Assembly (NCBI GenBank): GCA_965153455.1
Contig: OZ234493.1
Span: 28,820,213 to 28,884,212, forward strand
From: Sphagnum compactum
Taxonomy: Eukaryota > Bryophyta > Sphagnopsida > Sphagnales
Direction of reading: 5' to 3'
Length of the DNA: 64,000 bases
Part shown: positions 45,938 through 58,420 of the stretch, in pieces
How positions within the stretch are numbered: the first letter of the stretch is position 1
How the letters are laid out: every line of letters begins with the position of its first letter
Made by a program: the position numbers and the translations under genes
Notes under the pieces: model-generated
Seen by the model: only the letters and a program-made list of their open reading frames with translations
What the model was told of the DNA's origin: nothing
Databases searched by the model: none

Positions 45938-48900
45938 TGTTGCAGAATATTTGAATAACAACGGTCAAGAAAATGAATTAACAAAAACCTAAACACAATT
46001 ATATAAGTTTCTATGATCAACACAATCAGGAGAACTCATACAGAGAATTCAGTGCAGATCCAAATTCTACAGACTTCTTAAATCTCTGCAGCAAAATTGT
46101 TTCCTGTGTCAGAGCATCACCTTCCATCACAAAGAGCTGTGCTGAGGCTGCCATGGCTAACCACTGACTTCATCAGCTCAGTGTAGATCTGTCTATAATA
46201 ACCCACCCAAACTCTGGGCAAACTGTTAGTACAAAATCTGTGTCCTGAGTTTTTGTTGTGATTTCCAGAAGCCAAGGGAATTACTCGGTCATGATGTTGG
46301 ATAGCACTCAAAAGACAATAGAAACCAGAACTCAGACAGAATAGATCGTAACCTACACCAAATACCAAAGCCTGGATGCTGCAAATTTCAATCTCCACAT
46401 GCCACAGAAATCTGTTAATACTCCTGAGTGTGAGAACTCTTGAAATCTCGCTAAGTTTCACTCTTTCACTCATAGAACTCTTAAAATGCTATGGTAATCC
46501 AGAAAGGTATAATTTTCATGGATTGAATCAAAGCACTACTACTATTCACCTGGGATAATTTCAAGGTTTAGGGCACATTAGGTACACAATTGTGCAGCCA
46601 TAAAGCTCAAGATCTGCATGTTCTGTTGGAAGGTGTTCAGACACAATGAAGGTGAATCAAATCCTCATCTACAGCCTGGGTGAATTCTCAAGCGGCTGTG
46701 ATGAATTGTTTCAGGGATGCTGGTTACCCATGCCATATCAGACCTCCAAATTTGGTTATGCAGAATTTTGACAAAGCATGAAGTGAAGTTTTGAAACCAT
46801 GGCATATCTAGAGCTCCAAATTTGGTTATGCAGAATATTTGACAAAACATGGGAGTGAAGTTTCTAACCTGGTACAGAATTGCAAAGTTTGTTCAAGCTC
46901 TAGAGGGAATGGCTCTCTGATCAAGCACCAGGAGCATGAGGACTCTTCAAGAAGTATATGCCATGAAGGGAGTTGCATATTTGCTTCAGTAGTCAGTGCC
47001 ATCATCCATGAGATTATTGTAACGGTGTTGCATTTGGTAGGGGCCCATTCATAGGCACAATGAGACAGCTCCTAATGGTCATTGTATTGACGATTCTGTC
47101 AAAGATTTCAGTTAGGCAATATCTGTCAAATCTTCAAGTTCAATGTATGCTGTATGTGCAAGATTCACCAAATCCAGCTCTACTAGGGGCTGAAATTTTG
47201 GCGATTGCAGCACTACCATGAATCTCTTTCTGAACTCTGCAGTACCCTAAACAGCCCTTGAAAGCTTTCTGACAGTTTGAAGGGAGCCCAGCACTCAATA
47301 ACATATCTATGAAATCACAGAGAATCTCTAAAAGGACTACTTGAAGAAAATGCACCAATGAGTGCAGTCATAAGCTTATGAGAATTGCACACAAAGAGTC
47401 AGACCATCACCTTCCTTGTGAATGGCAGTGACAAGCTACCATGACTTTATCAGCTCCCAATGATGGGTGTAGTTAAGTATATATAATAGTCTGCCCAATA
47501 TTTCAGGGAGACCATTATACAAAAGCTGCATCCTGAGCTTCTGTCACATCTGCAGAGGCTACAGGAAGATTCAGTTGATATGTGCCCAGCACTCATAATT
47601 TACTCACAACAAGAGACCTTTTTGACCTCTGTTGCATCATTATCCTCAATCTTCACACCATCATGAACAATGTCTGCAGATCCAATCCACCAACACCAAA
47701 AATTAGAGAGGTGTCTGGTGCATTGGTAGGATATTGAACACATCTGGGAAGTTCATAGTTTATCCAAAACTTTCACAGATTCTGTATGGTGTCTACCAAC
47801 ACCAAGTTTTGCATGCTTCCTTCCCAAAATTCAACCCAAAACTCTGAAATTCTAGATCCTACAAATCTGGCAGCTCTCTTCAAGGACATATATATTACCT
47901 GAACTTGTGGACAACCAGGAACACAACCCTATACGTTATAATACAGCAAAAACACATGGAAAAGTAGCCTGAACTCCAAGATTACCTGTGCCATGTGTTC
48001 AACTAAACCTTTGCTCTGGTTCTTGTTGCAGAAGCTTAGTTTGGTCCCCTGCTTGCATCACCAGCACAAGCTGAGAATAAATACTTGGCCAAGGTGAGCC
48101 TTTCAGACATGGTTAAGATCACCCTAGTTGACCTCTCACATGTCAACAGGTCTGGAAAGGCAGCTAGAAAAAGAACGGCCCTTACTCCTGGCCAGCATTC
48201 CACAATTACCAGTACTGTTCTCTCTAGCTGCATTTCTACATCTTCTAAACATACCTCTCACCTTTCTGCACTCTGCCTTCGTCTTGTACTATATCTCTGC
48301 CTCTTTCAGTTGCTTTGCTCCCTCTTTGCACTCTGTCTTCTTGTCTCTTGTACCTCCATGATTCCATACTACCTGCAAGGTAGCAAATGCCACCTTCAAT
48401 GTGCAGCTTCTGCTGCCATTAGGATTGCTGTCAGTTTTGCAGCAAACCCCCTGATGCTCATCCCACTTCCTCCTGCTCTCTCATCACTTCCATGATTTCT
48501 GTCCTTCACCATTCTCTCATTCACCCCCCTCACTGCTTTGATCCATTCTGCAAATTCATTCTCTTTCTATCCCTTGAGCAGGCCAAAAAAAAAATCTTTT
48601 ACATTTTTTCCTCACATGGACTGGACATAGTTTATCAATGAAGAAAGCATGAACATTCTTGATGCAAATGGTTGCAGAAGAAATGCAATTTGACTATAAC
48701 TGAAGGATTACATTGTGAATAACAACTAACAAACCCAAGAAAGCATTAAACATCACCCAAACTATAAGCATTGGGAAGCTCAATCCACAAAAACTAGACA
48801 ACAGCTAAGTCCAACAAGTTCAAACAAAGAAAACTAATGAATCACAAAGTTGAATAATTACCATAACACGCCCTGACATGCAAGATAGGCTGCACCATCT

Positions 48901-49247
48901 AACTCTAGCAAAACTGTTTTGACTCCTTAAAGGATGTGTGTACAGTACACTACAATAAAAGAGAGTATATATTGGCCATAGTTTACAGGTACTTACAATG
49001 TTTGGGCTGATTGGTATCTCTCTCCAAGTCAACAAAATCACCATTGGCCCACATCACAGAGTTTCGTTTGTGTCTGGTATAAGAGCCTGTTTCCACTTCT
49101 AAGAAATCACAGCTAAGTAATTGTCTGCCTAGTTCTCACCTTCCGCTTTTTAGGACTTGCTGCTTGTAAGATGTGCAAAGTCTGTCATCCAGTACACAAT
49201 CACCAAAAATGCAGCTATTACCCAAATCCATACCTTCCACAAACCAG
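45938..49247. repeat. Probable LTR followed by a degenerate ~1.3-kb duplicated region
   Basis: The first few hundred bases should be the minus-strand 5' LTR of the copia relic, ending at 45938; its outer end was not fixed. Beyond, CAGAGCATCACCTTCCATCACA at about 46110, with following ACTTCATCAGCTC, TCTATAATA-CC and TCCTGAG-TTTTGT, is echoed at about 47400-47545 (CAGACCATCACCTTCCTTGTGA, ACTTTATCAGCTC, TATAATAGTCTG, TCCTGAGCTTCTGT). A 70-bp tandem duplication (CTCCAAATTTGGTTATGCAG at 46744 and 46815) lies between. CT-rich sequence occupies 48220-48500. No coding gene is supported, though part may be 3' sequence of the gene at 49.2-50.5 kb. Confidence 0.5.
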
Positions 49248-50514
49248 CTACACTGGCTTTTCTCTCTCTGCTTCTGGCACCATTTCACAAATTTCCTTGC
49301 TAAACCTAGGTGCCACAGTTTTCAAATCCCTGTCCAGTTCAATCTCTGCTCCACGAGTGGTTACATTTGCCTGGCTGTGCAACAAAGGCCCCAGAATGGG
49401 AGACTGTACATAAGACCTTGAAAATAACAAAAGATTTTGAGCAACACTCAGCCACCTTTGATTACACCAGAACCTGCACTGGCAGTAAAAAGCTCTTCTT
49501 TGGTCTTCATAAACCGTTTCCAGCAGTCAACTTGCAGCACCTCGGAGCATAGTGTTCACTGGTAGATCTGATGGATGATCTTGGAGGTCTCTGCCAAGCT
49601 TCTCCAAAACATCTGTGGACAAATTCTGTTCCTCTCCCTGCAATTTTGAGCCTGCAGCTTGTTGCAAATGCCGTTCTGTCATCATTGTGGTCTCCACAAC
49701 ATTTTGACTCATCTCATCACCCAGCAAATTTTCAAATTCTGTGTACAACAAGAACATGAGAAATTGTGTTAGCAGAGCAGTTGCATGTTAGGTGTAGATG
49801 AAGCAAACTGACAAAACCCTGCTTCCAGCTCAATGTGAAAGTCAATTGACCACATACAAGAGAGATAACCACATGAGGATATTGTCACTCCTCCATAAAT
49901 TACATTGGATCCAATCCATCTTTACATTCTGGCAACATAGGAGTAGCTATTGTGAGATTTTCCTGTGTCCTGACAAGTGAGAACATTTCTTGTTTTTCTC
50001 CTTTCGCTAAATGGAGACACATAAGAAAAAACAGATAACATGGAAATCAAAAAAACAATCTAAAATTATGTGAAACACAGCCAAACCAAGATGAGTGTCT
50101 AATGATAAAGTACACAACAAGCAAAGATTTAGTCATTTTAATGTGATAGCTTTCAACTCTGCACAGTCTGCTAACAAAGAGCAAATACAATGCATAATTC
50201 CCAAACCACAGATCACGTTAGTCACTACAGATCCAGTACCCAAGAGTTTGTAAGGTAGTGTAGCTTTATCTAGCAAGCTCACCATGGAACCGTGCAGAAG
50301 AGCAAATGTAAAGAATGAGAAGGCATGTCAGTAGGACAATTGGAACCAAATGCACTGCCTGTTCTGCATTGCACATCCACCAAGCCTTGTCTCCCTTCTC
50401 ATCTCTATTGCAGCTGTCATTCCGCACAACTGTCACCATCTGTGCTGTCTTGTTTTTGCCAGGAGGCCTTGGAGGTTTCAGGGCAGAAGGCACTATACCA
50501 GAAGACCTCTGCAT
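49248..50514 (-). CDS. Unrecognised single-pass membrane protein, three exons
   Basis: Three exons join in frame: 50514-50283, 49738-49560 and 49403-49248 (stop TAG), with GTGAGC and GTGAAC donors and TACACAG and ATGTACAG acceptors, giving about 188 residues. The N-terminal 45 residues are Pro/Lys-rich (SALKPPRPPGKNK) and contain a short acidic/basic DEKGDKAWW segment. A clear hydrophobic span follows (about residues 53-70, HLVPIVLLTCLLILYICSS). The remaining 115 residues are acidic and hydrophilic, without obvious motifs, suggesting a cytosolic or lumenal tail after one membrane anchor. No signal peptide is seen. Phase agreement across both introns and the charge pattern argue for a real gene. 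I do not recognise the family. The ATG at 50514 is the first in-frame ATG, but the frame stays open to about 50544, so an upstream exon cannot be excluded. Confidence 0.6.
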
Positions 50515-52202
50515 ATCCCTGTTCCAATTTGCACCAATAGTCACTCAAATCCTCTAGGGTTTTGTTCACCAAACAAAAAGATCACTTTTGCGATACACTC
50601 TGACTCTGCCGCAAAGTGCAGGAAGCCAATATTCAGCCTGTTCAGCCTGACCAAATCTTGCATGTGCTGCTCAATAATTGCCCAAACCTCCACAAATCCC
50701 CCAGAACTGCTTTGTTGGAGTCCATCCAAACACACGTGACTGCACAGCAAGCAGATGCAGAATCATTTATAGCTAGCTGCCCTCACTCTAGCGGGAGATC
50801 AGAAAATGCAGACCTGATCATCATCCACATGGCATGAAACCTCCAACCTCTACAAAATCCCCATCCCCAGAACACATGCTGACAATTAATCTTTCTATTG
50901 TCTCCAATCAAAATGGAATCCAGCAGATTGTGTTTCATCACATGAGCCTTGATCATTCAAAAGTGGTATATTTCCAACCCAAAACCCTATTCTTGTAACA
51001 GAGGCAAAACCTCAAAGACTTTACACACCTCTGCTTTAGCTTTCTGAAATGAGGACTAAGCATGAGATGACAAAAGCACATTGCGATGAGCAAGTCCTTT
51101 TATGAAATCAAAGAACAGGAAGAATGTTTGTGCATTTCATGATGACCTAGGGGGAGATGTTTTCACAAACTTCACCTAAATTTCAATTCCAAAGCCAAAA
51201 AATAATTCTTGCAAAAGCCCTGGCTCCAGAACACCCTAATGATTGTGCACAAGTGTGAGCGACAAAGGTGGCAGTGTGACAGAAAAAGTCACGTTGTTAT
51301 TAGCCTGCTGGACCACACAAAGGCAGAAATCCTCCTCCTTCTTCGCACTGGTGAGGAGGAGTAGACTCTTGAGGAGAGAGATAAGCAGGAATAGACGAGG
51401 TTCAGGAACAGGAACAGATAAGGATATCACAATAGGAATATTACCAGTCACAGGTCTTTCCGAAGTCCCGTTCCAGCGCTGGAGACCATCCGCCCTCACA
51501 TCATCAACCTTGTGGAATTTCTCGCTGTATGCAGAGACACAAAGGACGCCCGCGGAAAAGCAAATAGTCGCTTTGATTGTTTTCCAACTAAGATAACACA
51601 CATCCGAGAGAGAGAGAGAGAAGAAGAAGAAAATAAAACACAAATCCGAATCGAAAACCAAACCAATTTGGCGTCACTTCAAACCGGAAACTAAAAAAGC
51701 TTCCAAAACCTTCTGAAAACCAACACTAAAACTGGAAACGAAAATTTTCTGAATCGAATGACTTCCGAGTCCAAAAATCAAGATCAAAACAGCAGCAGAA
51801 ACTACTACTACTACTACTACTACTCCTACAAAAGGAACGTGACTGAATGTGGGGGGAAAAAACGAGAACAAGAACAAGATCAAAAATCGCGAATGTTCGT
51901 AGAGCAAAAAATTCTGGAAATCGAATCAATTCCGTGTCCAAAAGTCTAGATCAAAACAAACGGCAGAAACTTCCTTGGAGTCCAAAAGTCAAGATCAAAA
52001 CAGCGGCAGAAAAACTACTACTACTGAAAAGGATAGTAAGGAATTCGAAAAACACAACAACAATAACAACAAAGTTGCGAATGTGTTAGAAAACAAAGCC
52101 GGATCCTTCCCGTTGTCGTGGTTTTTCTCCCTCCTTTCCCACCAAGAGCTGTAGAAGAAGAGAAGAAGAAGAGGAAGAGGCAAACGCGTGGGAGCAGCAG
52201 CA

Positions 52203-52205
<3 letters not shown>
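50515..52205 (-). other. Upstream region of the membrane-protein gene, with leader-like and repeated sequence
   Basis: A minus-strand open stretch at 50750-50541 (VEVWAIIEQHMQDLVRLNRL) and another at about 51620-51430, ending at a plausible TG|GTAATATT donor, look transcribed but lack in-frame ATGs, so they may be untranslated or unassigned exons. At 51745-52022, TCCGAGTCCAAAAATCAAGA with CAAAACAGCAGCAGAAACT recurs three times (about 51766, 51935, 51978), interspersed with ACT trinucleotide runs. No other gene is supported. Confidence 0.35.

Positions 52206-52234
<29 letters not shown>
52206..52234. repeat. (GA)n microsatellite
   Basis: An uninterrupted GA run of about 28 bases. Confidence 0.95.
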
Positions 52235-52240
<6 letters not shown>

Positions 52241-52279
52241 TGGAATTTCAGGAGGAGGAGCATCCGCAGCCTTTTTTTT

Positions 52280-52525
52280 GTTGGCGAAATTTCGCCAAAA
52301 AGCGAAAATAAAAAATCCAGTGATTTTGGAGTTTTCCAATAGCCAGAAATGAGGGGGAAAAAAGTACCTAGTAAAAATCGCCATATTTTTATACTCGGTT
52401 TTTAATAATGTGTAGCCAAAATATAGAAAGATTATTAAGGATTTTCATTTCATATTTGGTTTATAAACCATATTTGGCTAAATATTTCCAGTGCTGATTG
52501 CCACTTTGGCTACAAACAAACAAAA
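52280..52525. repeat. Family A inverted-repeat element, half copy
   Basis: Begins at the palindromic centre GGCGAAATTTCGCC, then AAAAATCGCCATATTTTTA, GTGTAGCCAAAATATAGAAA, TATTTGGCTAAATA and CCACTTTGGCTACAAACAA. It matches the right half of the near-complete copy at 25.2-25.8 kb, so the element has broken at its centre. Confidence 0.7.
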
Positions 52526-52699
52526 ATTCTTGAGAAAAACGCAAAATGGCACAGACACAGAGAGACACACAGAGAGAGTGCATTGCATGCGATGGCAGCG
52601 TGGCAGAAAGTAAATCTACTTAGTAGTAAAACAGGAAGCACTGCTTGGCTGCTAAGTTACTGTAGTTTTCTTTTTTCTTTCCCCTTTTTACCACAACAG
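52526..52699. other. Spacer
   Basis: No gene supported. Confidence 0.4.
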
Positions 52700-52870
52700 C
52701 CGACCCCACCTCACAAAGCCGTTGGCAACTTGGCACCCCCCCAAGTCAAAGCTCATTGGGCAAAGGGCTGACAGGACCTTCAACTGCACACCACTGGGTT
52801 TGAACTCAAGACTCTTTTTTTTTTTTTTGTTTGGTTGAGGTCTCCGAATGAGCTATACCAATGAGCCATT
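52700..52870 (-). mobile_element. Possible tRNA-derived SINE
   Basis: Read on the minus strand, TAGCTCATTCGG (about 52855-52844) fits a polymerase III A box and GAGTTCAAACCC (about 52808-52797) fits a B box, about 35 bases apart and separated by a poly-A run. No acceptor stem or full cloverleaf can be formed, so this is not a tRNA gene. The 3' boundary is a guess. Confidence 0.4.
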
Positions 52871-55800
52871 ACTATGGGGAAAACAAATGGTCGGCTTTTA
52901 ATCACACAAAAAAACAAGTGTGTTGTCAAGGCATTTGAAACCAGTAACTAACAACACTTAAAATAAGAAATGTTCCATGAAGTTCCCGTGCTCTTCCCCC
53001 CCCTCCCCAATTTTTTTTTTTTTTTCTCACTCATTGCCATAATATGGCTTAGCCCTTTCCAATTCATCCATAAGGATGATAAATACTTCAACATACTAAA
53101 TGTAATGGAAACACATGGTGAAGAAGCCCAAGAGGATCCTTGAGTTACCATGGTATATACCTTAATGGATTTGGCACTAATTAAAATTGTTGAAAATTTT
53201 AAACTTTATTACACAAAATGTCAAATTTTCAGAATTTGGTGATGGCAAGGAGATCCAATTCACCTTCATTGTAAATTATTAATTCCCCTCTTTTGATTGG
53301 GAAGTAGGTAGGTAATAAACCTGATTGCTAGTAGGTAGTAAAAACAGCCCTTACCAATCCATATACTATATAAACTATAAACCATATACTTACCTACTAC
53401 CTACCTAGTCACCTATTTTTTCCCCCTACCTACCTACATATAGTAGGACCTAAACTTCTTACCGAATGGGTTACCGAGGTGAAACCGGATATTAACCAAG
53501 TTTAGGTTCATCCTTCATACACAACCAAGGATGCATTATACCGTAGTTCATTTTCAGGTTCGGCAAAAAATTATATTATTTTTTAAAATGTCAAAATTTT
53601 AAAAAAATTAAGGTCCTTTCATGTTAAAAAACTTTTAAAACTATTATTTACTAATGCCGAAAATTCATAAGATTCAAGAAGTTGTTACAAGATAGTTTTT
53701 AAGATTTTAGTATGTATATTATTGCATGTACTTTAAGCAATTTCAAACTATTGTGGAATATTTTTTAATTTAAATAATTTTGGCCAATTTATTTTTTTAT
53801 ATAAAAAAACCTTTTTTTTGTGCCAAAATCAAAATTTCAAAATAAAATAATTATTCGACAACAAGATTGCATCATTTCTAGACTTTTTTTTTTGGGGGAA
53901 CAATCTTAAACCTAAAAAAGCTTTTTTCTTTCTTGTTGAAGAAGAGGTTATATTTAATTTACAGGCATTTGTGTTAAACATACTACAAGCATAGCTTCAA
54001 TAGATGTCTATTGAATAATTAATAAATTAAAACTTGAGGATTTCATGTCAAGAATTGAATATTTCATATCATTCTTTGTTTTCATTCACAAAGTGTTGCT
54101 TTTTGGAGAGAAAAGTACTTTTAAAAGAAAATTCAACATTTTTATAAATAATATAATTTGTATTAAAGCTGCCAAGCTATTACGGGTATATATACATGTG
54201 TGTATACATGTGTGTGTGTCTCTCTCTCTCGTAGTAGTAGTAGTAGTAGACGGTGAACGAATTTTTTTTCATTCAACAACACAAATTCGTCAACATCTTC
54301 AGCGCCCATTTTACTTTCTTTGTCGGATGGCAGGACGTTTTCTAATCCCCATACAAACTTTGCAACCAAAAAACAATAGATCTTTTTTTGGGTCGTATGA
54401 GAGAGAAGGTGTGAGTCAGTGATTCACAAGCCGACAGAAGTATATGATTGAGCCTGGAGCACTTGATTTGACTCTTGGATGGTTTGTTGTTGTGTTGTCG
54501 TTGAATGACTTCAGTTCATTTTGTCGTTGCAATCACACGAGAGAACTTTAACTTTTTAACATTTAGTAGCAAGTTGAGGGGTAAGCAAACGACCCAAAGA
54601 AAACACTTTCCCTTAAGTTTTAAGTGTGGAGAAAATGAGATATGATATTAGTGCAAGAAAAAAAAAAACACATCACAAAACATTTGAAGGTTTTTTCATA
54701 ATTGTAGAAACTAAAAAAAGAAATTAGTGATGGAGGATCAAATTACTTGTTTGTGATTCAACATTGTCCTTGTTGGAACTTGGTGATGGAGGAGGCAAAT
54801 TACAAATCTTCATTTATGATTCCAACTAAACTTGGAGCAAGGAAAATTTGACAAAATTGTTACAATTATCATTTGCAACAATTGTGATTTGATTGGTTGA
54901 TGAATAACTCTTTTACATACAACAAGAAAAGAAAAGAATGACCACAACAACAAGGAATTTGGAGCTCTTTCAAAATTACAAAAATTAAATGAGCAAAATG
55001 ACATGTTTGTATGATGTTAGGAGGAATGCAAATGTGACTTAGGTATTCACACGTTTTTGCGATTTTAAGGTATTTGTAACAGTTTTAATGATTTTGGCAT
55101 CTTTGGTGTCTTTCACAAGTTGGATGTTTTTGGAATGTTTACAAGAATGATAATGCAAATGCTCAAACAAAACACAAAAGCTTAAATGCTCAAACAAAAC
55201 GCAAAAGGTCATATGTTAATTTTTTTGCAAAAGTTAAAATGCTCAAACAAAACAAAGAAGTTTACATAGACCCAAGAAAAAAAAGAAAAGGAGAGGAAAC
55301 TTGCCCCTCACAAGTGTGACCTACCCTTCAAATTTCAACAATGAATCAATGATGGTACATGTCATTGAAAGTTAGGTGTGGACATGTTGTTTGTTGGTAG
55401 GGCTTCTAGTGTTAGGAGCTAAACATTAGGTGTTAGAGTTGTCATTAAAGCCTAGACACCAAGTGTGGTGAGGTTTTTGAGTTTGGGGATGTATTACATT
55501 AGGCAAACAAACATCATAAGTGCAACTTTAATAAATCTTTCGGGCCTTTATTCTATTGCATGGAGAGAAAAAATGAAGTTTAACAAAAAGTTAATTTGGA
55601 CCTCACTTTGTCACCATGTTGTGAACATTAATGCAACATGCCATTTTAAAAGCTTGTTGAAAAATTAGGCCCAATGCACAAATCCTAATATTTCAAATTA
55701 ATCATATTCTAGCTTAAGCTCAATAAAATCATGTGTATTATTACATTTCATCAAACTTTAACATGGATGATGTTAGATTATGAAAGAGGCCCAAATTTTA

Positions 55801-56639
55801 AGCACATTTCCTTGAAGATAATGTAGTCTCATATTGTATCATCCTTTTACAATCCCATGTATTAATCAATATATAAATGTTGATTATGAGATTGAAGAGA
55901 ATGTCAAGTTGTGAAGATAGATTTGCAAAATGTCTTCTTTTTGCAACTATGGACCAAATAAAGTTCTTAAATTAGTTTAAAAATATTTAAATATATATTT
56001 TTCAATATCAAATTCATTTTGCATTCAAATTACCTAACCATGTTACATGGTTTCATTATTTTGAGCATGACTTTGTTCAAATATCATATAAAATGGCAAC
56101 AAATATTGTCAATTTTCAAGGTGGTCCTTGAATTTCATAATTGTGGTTTTCCAAACTCAAAAAACTCAAATCACATAACTATCATTCACAAAATTATAAA
56201 AACTAATCAAATTTCTTACCACAAACATAACATATGAGGGTACACTTATTGTGATTTGAATTAATTAGATCAGGGTGTTTCCCAAGGTTTGTTTGTATGA
56301 GAATCTATTTACGCAACTAAATCTAACCTTTTTTGGCAACAATTTAAGAACACCCAAGAACATACTGCAAATAAAAAAAATCATACACCATTTGCAACTT
56401 AGGCTAATACTTCACTTATAAACAAGTGTTGGATGGGTATCAAAAAGACTTTCGAATATCATCATTCGGGCATGTTTTGAATATTCTTATTTGAATCTTT
56501 AGGATATCATTTTTAATGATACCTTGACTGAAAACTTATCATGATTTTCACTTGTGTGTGACAACTGGAATTACAATGGATGGAGAGAACTAGCTCAAGG
56601 AAAAATATAAAAATATATCAAGACTTGAGTGAAATAAAA
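52871..56639. other. AT-rich intergenic stretch
   Basis: No gene supported. Includes TAGGTAGGTA / TACCTACCTA phrases at 53303-53440 that could pair, a GT/CT/GTA microsatellite at about 54186-54249, and ATGCTCAAACAAAAC repeated at about 55158, 55184 and 55231. At about 55385-55470, TTAGGAGCTAAACATTAGGT and GACACCAAGTGTGGTGAGGT resemble the right half of family C and may be a third, decayed copy. Confidence 0.4.
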
Positions 56640-56970
56640 CCCCTTTACTTGGGTCAGGTTCTCAAGGTACTATGTACAAGGTTTAATGCACAAGGTTCGA
56701 AAATAATTATAGTAGTTGTACAGGTAGGAGCAATAAAAATATATGTAGCAATAGTGAAGGCATTCAGGAGAAAAAGAAAGACAAGATGAAACTCAATTTA
56801 CCACCAAAACTATGGTTTCTTGAGTTTCACCCGGTTCCCCCCCCTCCTTTAATGCTAATGTACATTTTTTCAGGTTTAAGAAAAATTTCACCCCATTTAT
56901 GACCAAACTTAGGGTTTTGGTGTTGTGTGTTTCCTTACTTTTACGGATAACTGTAATGCTTATGATTTTT
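56640..56970 (+). repeat. Family B repeat, copy 2
   Basis: Same order and orientation as the copy at 39.2-39.5 kb: AATGCACAAGGTTCGA, ATTATAGTAGTTGTACAGGT, AGGAGCAATAAAAATATATG, AATGCTAATGTAC, ATGACCAAACTTAGGG and TTTACGGATAACT. A short frame (56580-56789) conserves VVQVGAIKIYVAIVKAF. The TTTACGGATAACTC end is also found near 2490. Confidence 0.68.
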
Positions 56971-57789
56971 TTTATTTGAAAAAAAAGTAATAATTGGTTT
57001 GTGACAATCTCCAAATGATAACTGGCTATTCGCAAATTTATGAGAATCGAAATTGTGAGAACTGGTTCAATTATATATATATATATACCCGGCCGACACC
57101 CTTATAAACCTGGGGTACTTATTGTCGGTTCTTTCATGAAGAGCACCCATTTATTTAGGGTTTTGAAATAACCAGAATGGGAGGTTCTATTTATTTTGAA
57201 AATTTCAAAAAAATCAAATCAGGCGATTGATTTTAAACAGAGCCAAATCCTGAAGGGCCAACACTAGTTTGGATCTGTCACCATAGTAATCAAATATGCA
57301 CTCAACAAAGATGAGTCACATTTTCTGAATCAGATTTGGAATAGATTTCCTAAGACTCTTTTGAGTACTTTTCCTCTTTGTGATTTTCTTGAGGGCCCAA
57401 AACTTTTTGTCGTTGTGTATTTGGTGGGGTCACATTTATTGAGAGCTCTCAATTATAAACACACTCGTTTTTTTTGCCCGTGGAATGAATGCCAGGTTTT
57501 GGTTCTTTGCTGCAATTTGTTGCAAATCTCCACACTATTGAATCTGACAAGGATGATGCAGCAATGGGTTTTTTACTGTATCCGACAACTTACTTACAAG
57601 GATGATGCAGCAATGTCTTTTGTGTACTGATTGTAACACTGTCAACAGCAATCATTTCAGTACCCACAAGGAACGGACCTGAACTTCACAATCCATCACC
57701 TGCAAATCAATAATACTTTTTTTCTTCATGCTGTTTTTTCATCACCAATTTCTTAGCATCCCTTGAAGCCCTAAAGTCCCGATCGATCA
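56971..57789. other. Spacer with small duplications
   Basis: A TA run lies at 57071-57088, and ACAAGGATGATGCAGCAATG occurs at about 57547 and 57597. A plus-strand frame at 57361-57630 shows no recognisable domain. GAACTGGTTC / GTCGGTTCTTTCATGAAGA phrases near 57059 and 57125 are reminiscent of family E. Confidence 0.4.
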
Positions 57790-58060
57790 ATCGAATTTGG
57801 GTTGATGAATCATTTCACATGCACCCTACACGCAGTTAACATTCGTCCAACTCAAGATAGGCTCCCCAAGGGTGTCCCAAGTTGTCTCAAGGGGTGATTT
57901 CATAGGGACCCTACAGCACAGGTCGAGAGTCTAATCCTATTCAGCCAACTCAAGATAGGCTCCCCAAAGGGGGGGTCCCTGGCTCCAAAATTATCTCAAG
58001 GATGATTTCACATGGGCCTTACAGGCCTTACAAAGGCATGGTACATAGTCCAATCCCTTT
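57790..58060. repeat. Tandem repeat, period about 98 bp
   Basis: CCAACTCAAGATAGGCTCCC at 57847 and 57945, each followed by a TCTCAAGG-TGATTTCA and an ACCCTACAG/CCTTACAG block. A further partial unit precedes the first. Confidence 0.8.
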
Positions 58061-58420
58061 TTAAGCTTTAAGAGCCTAAGCCTATTTTACAACCATTTTA
58101 CCTCTATTTGAGCATTAGTTTAAAGTTTTCCTCCAATCTACTCATTCATGAATTGACTTATGGATCAACCATTAGATTCAAAGTTCACAAGCTCATAGTT
58201 CTTTCATAAGAATTTCAGCCAAAATCAAGCAAAGGACAATGAGATATCACATTGAATTGGCATGGATTAATGCATGCATTCTAATATGGCAACTCACAAG
58301 ACTAAGTTACTCCCACAAAGTAAATCAATCCAAAATGCAATTTCTTCAATTCAGAATGAAGCCTTGCAAGTTTTGGAATTAGAATGTAAAGATCCTTAAA
58401 ATCAAACCGCAAATTCAAAA

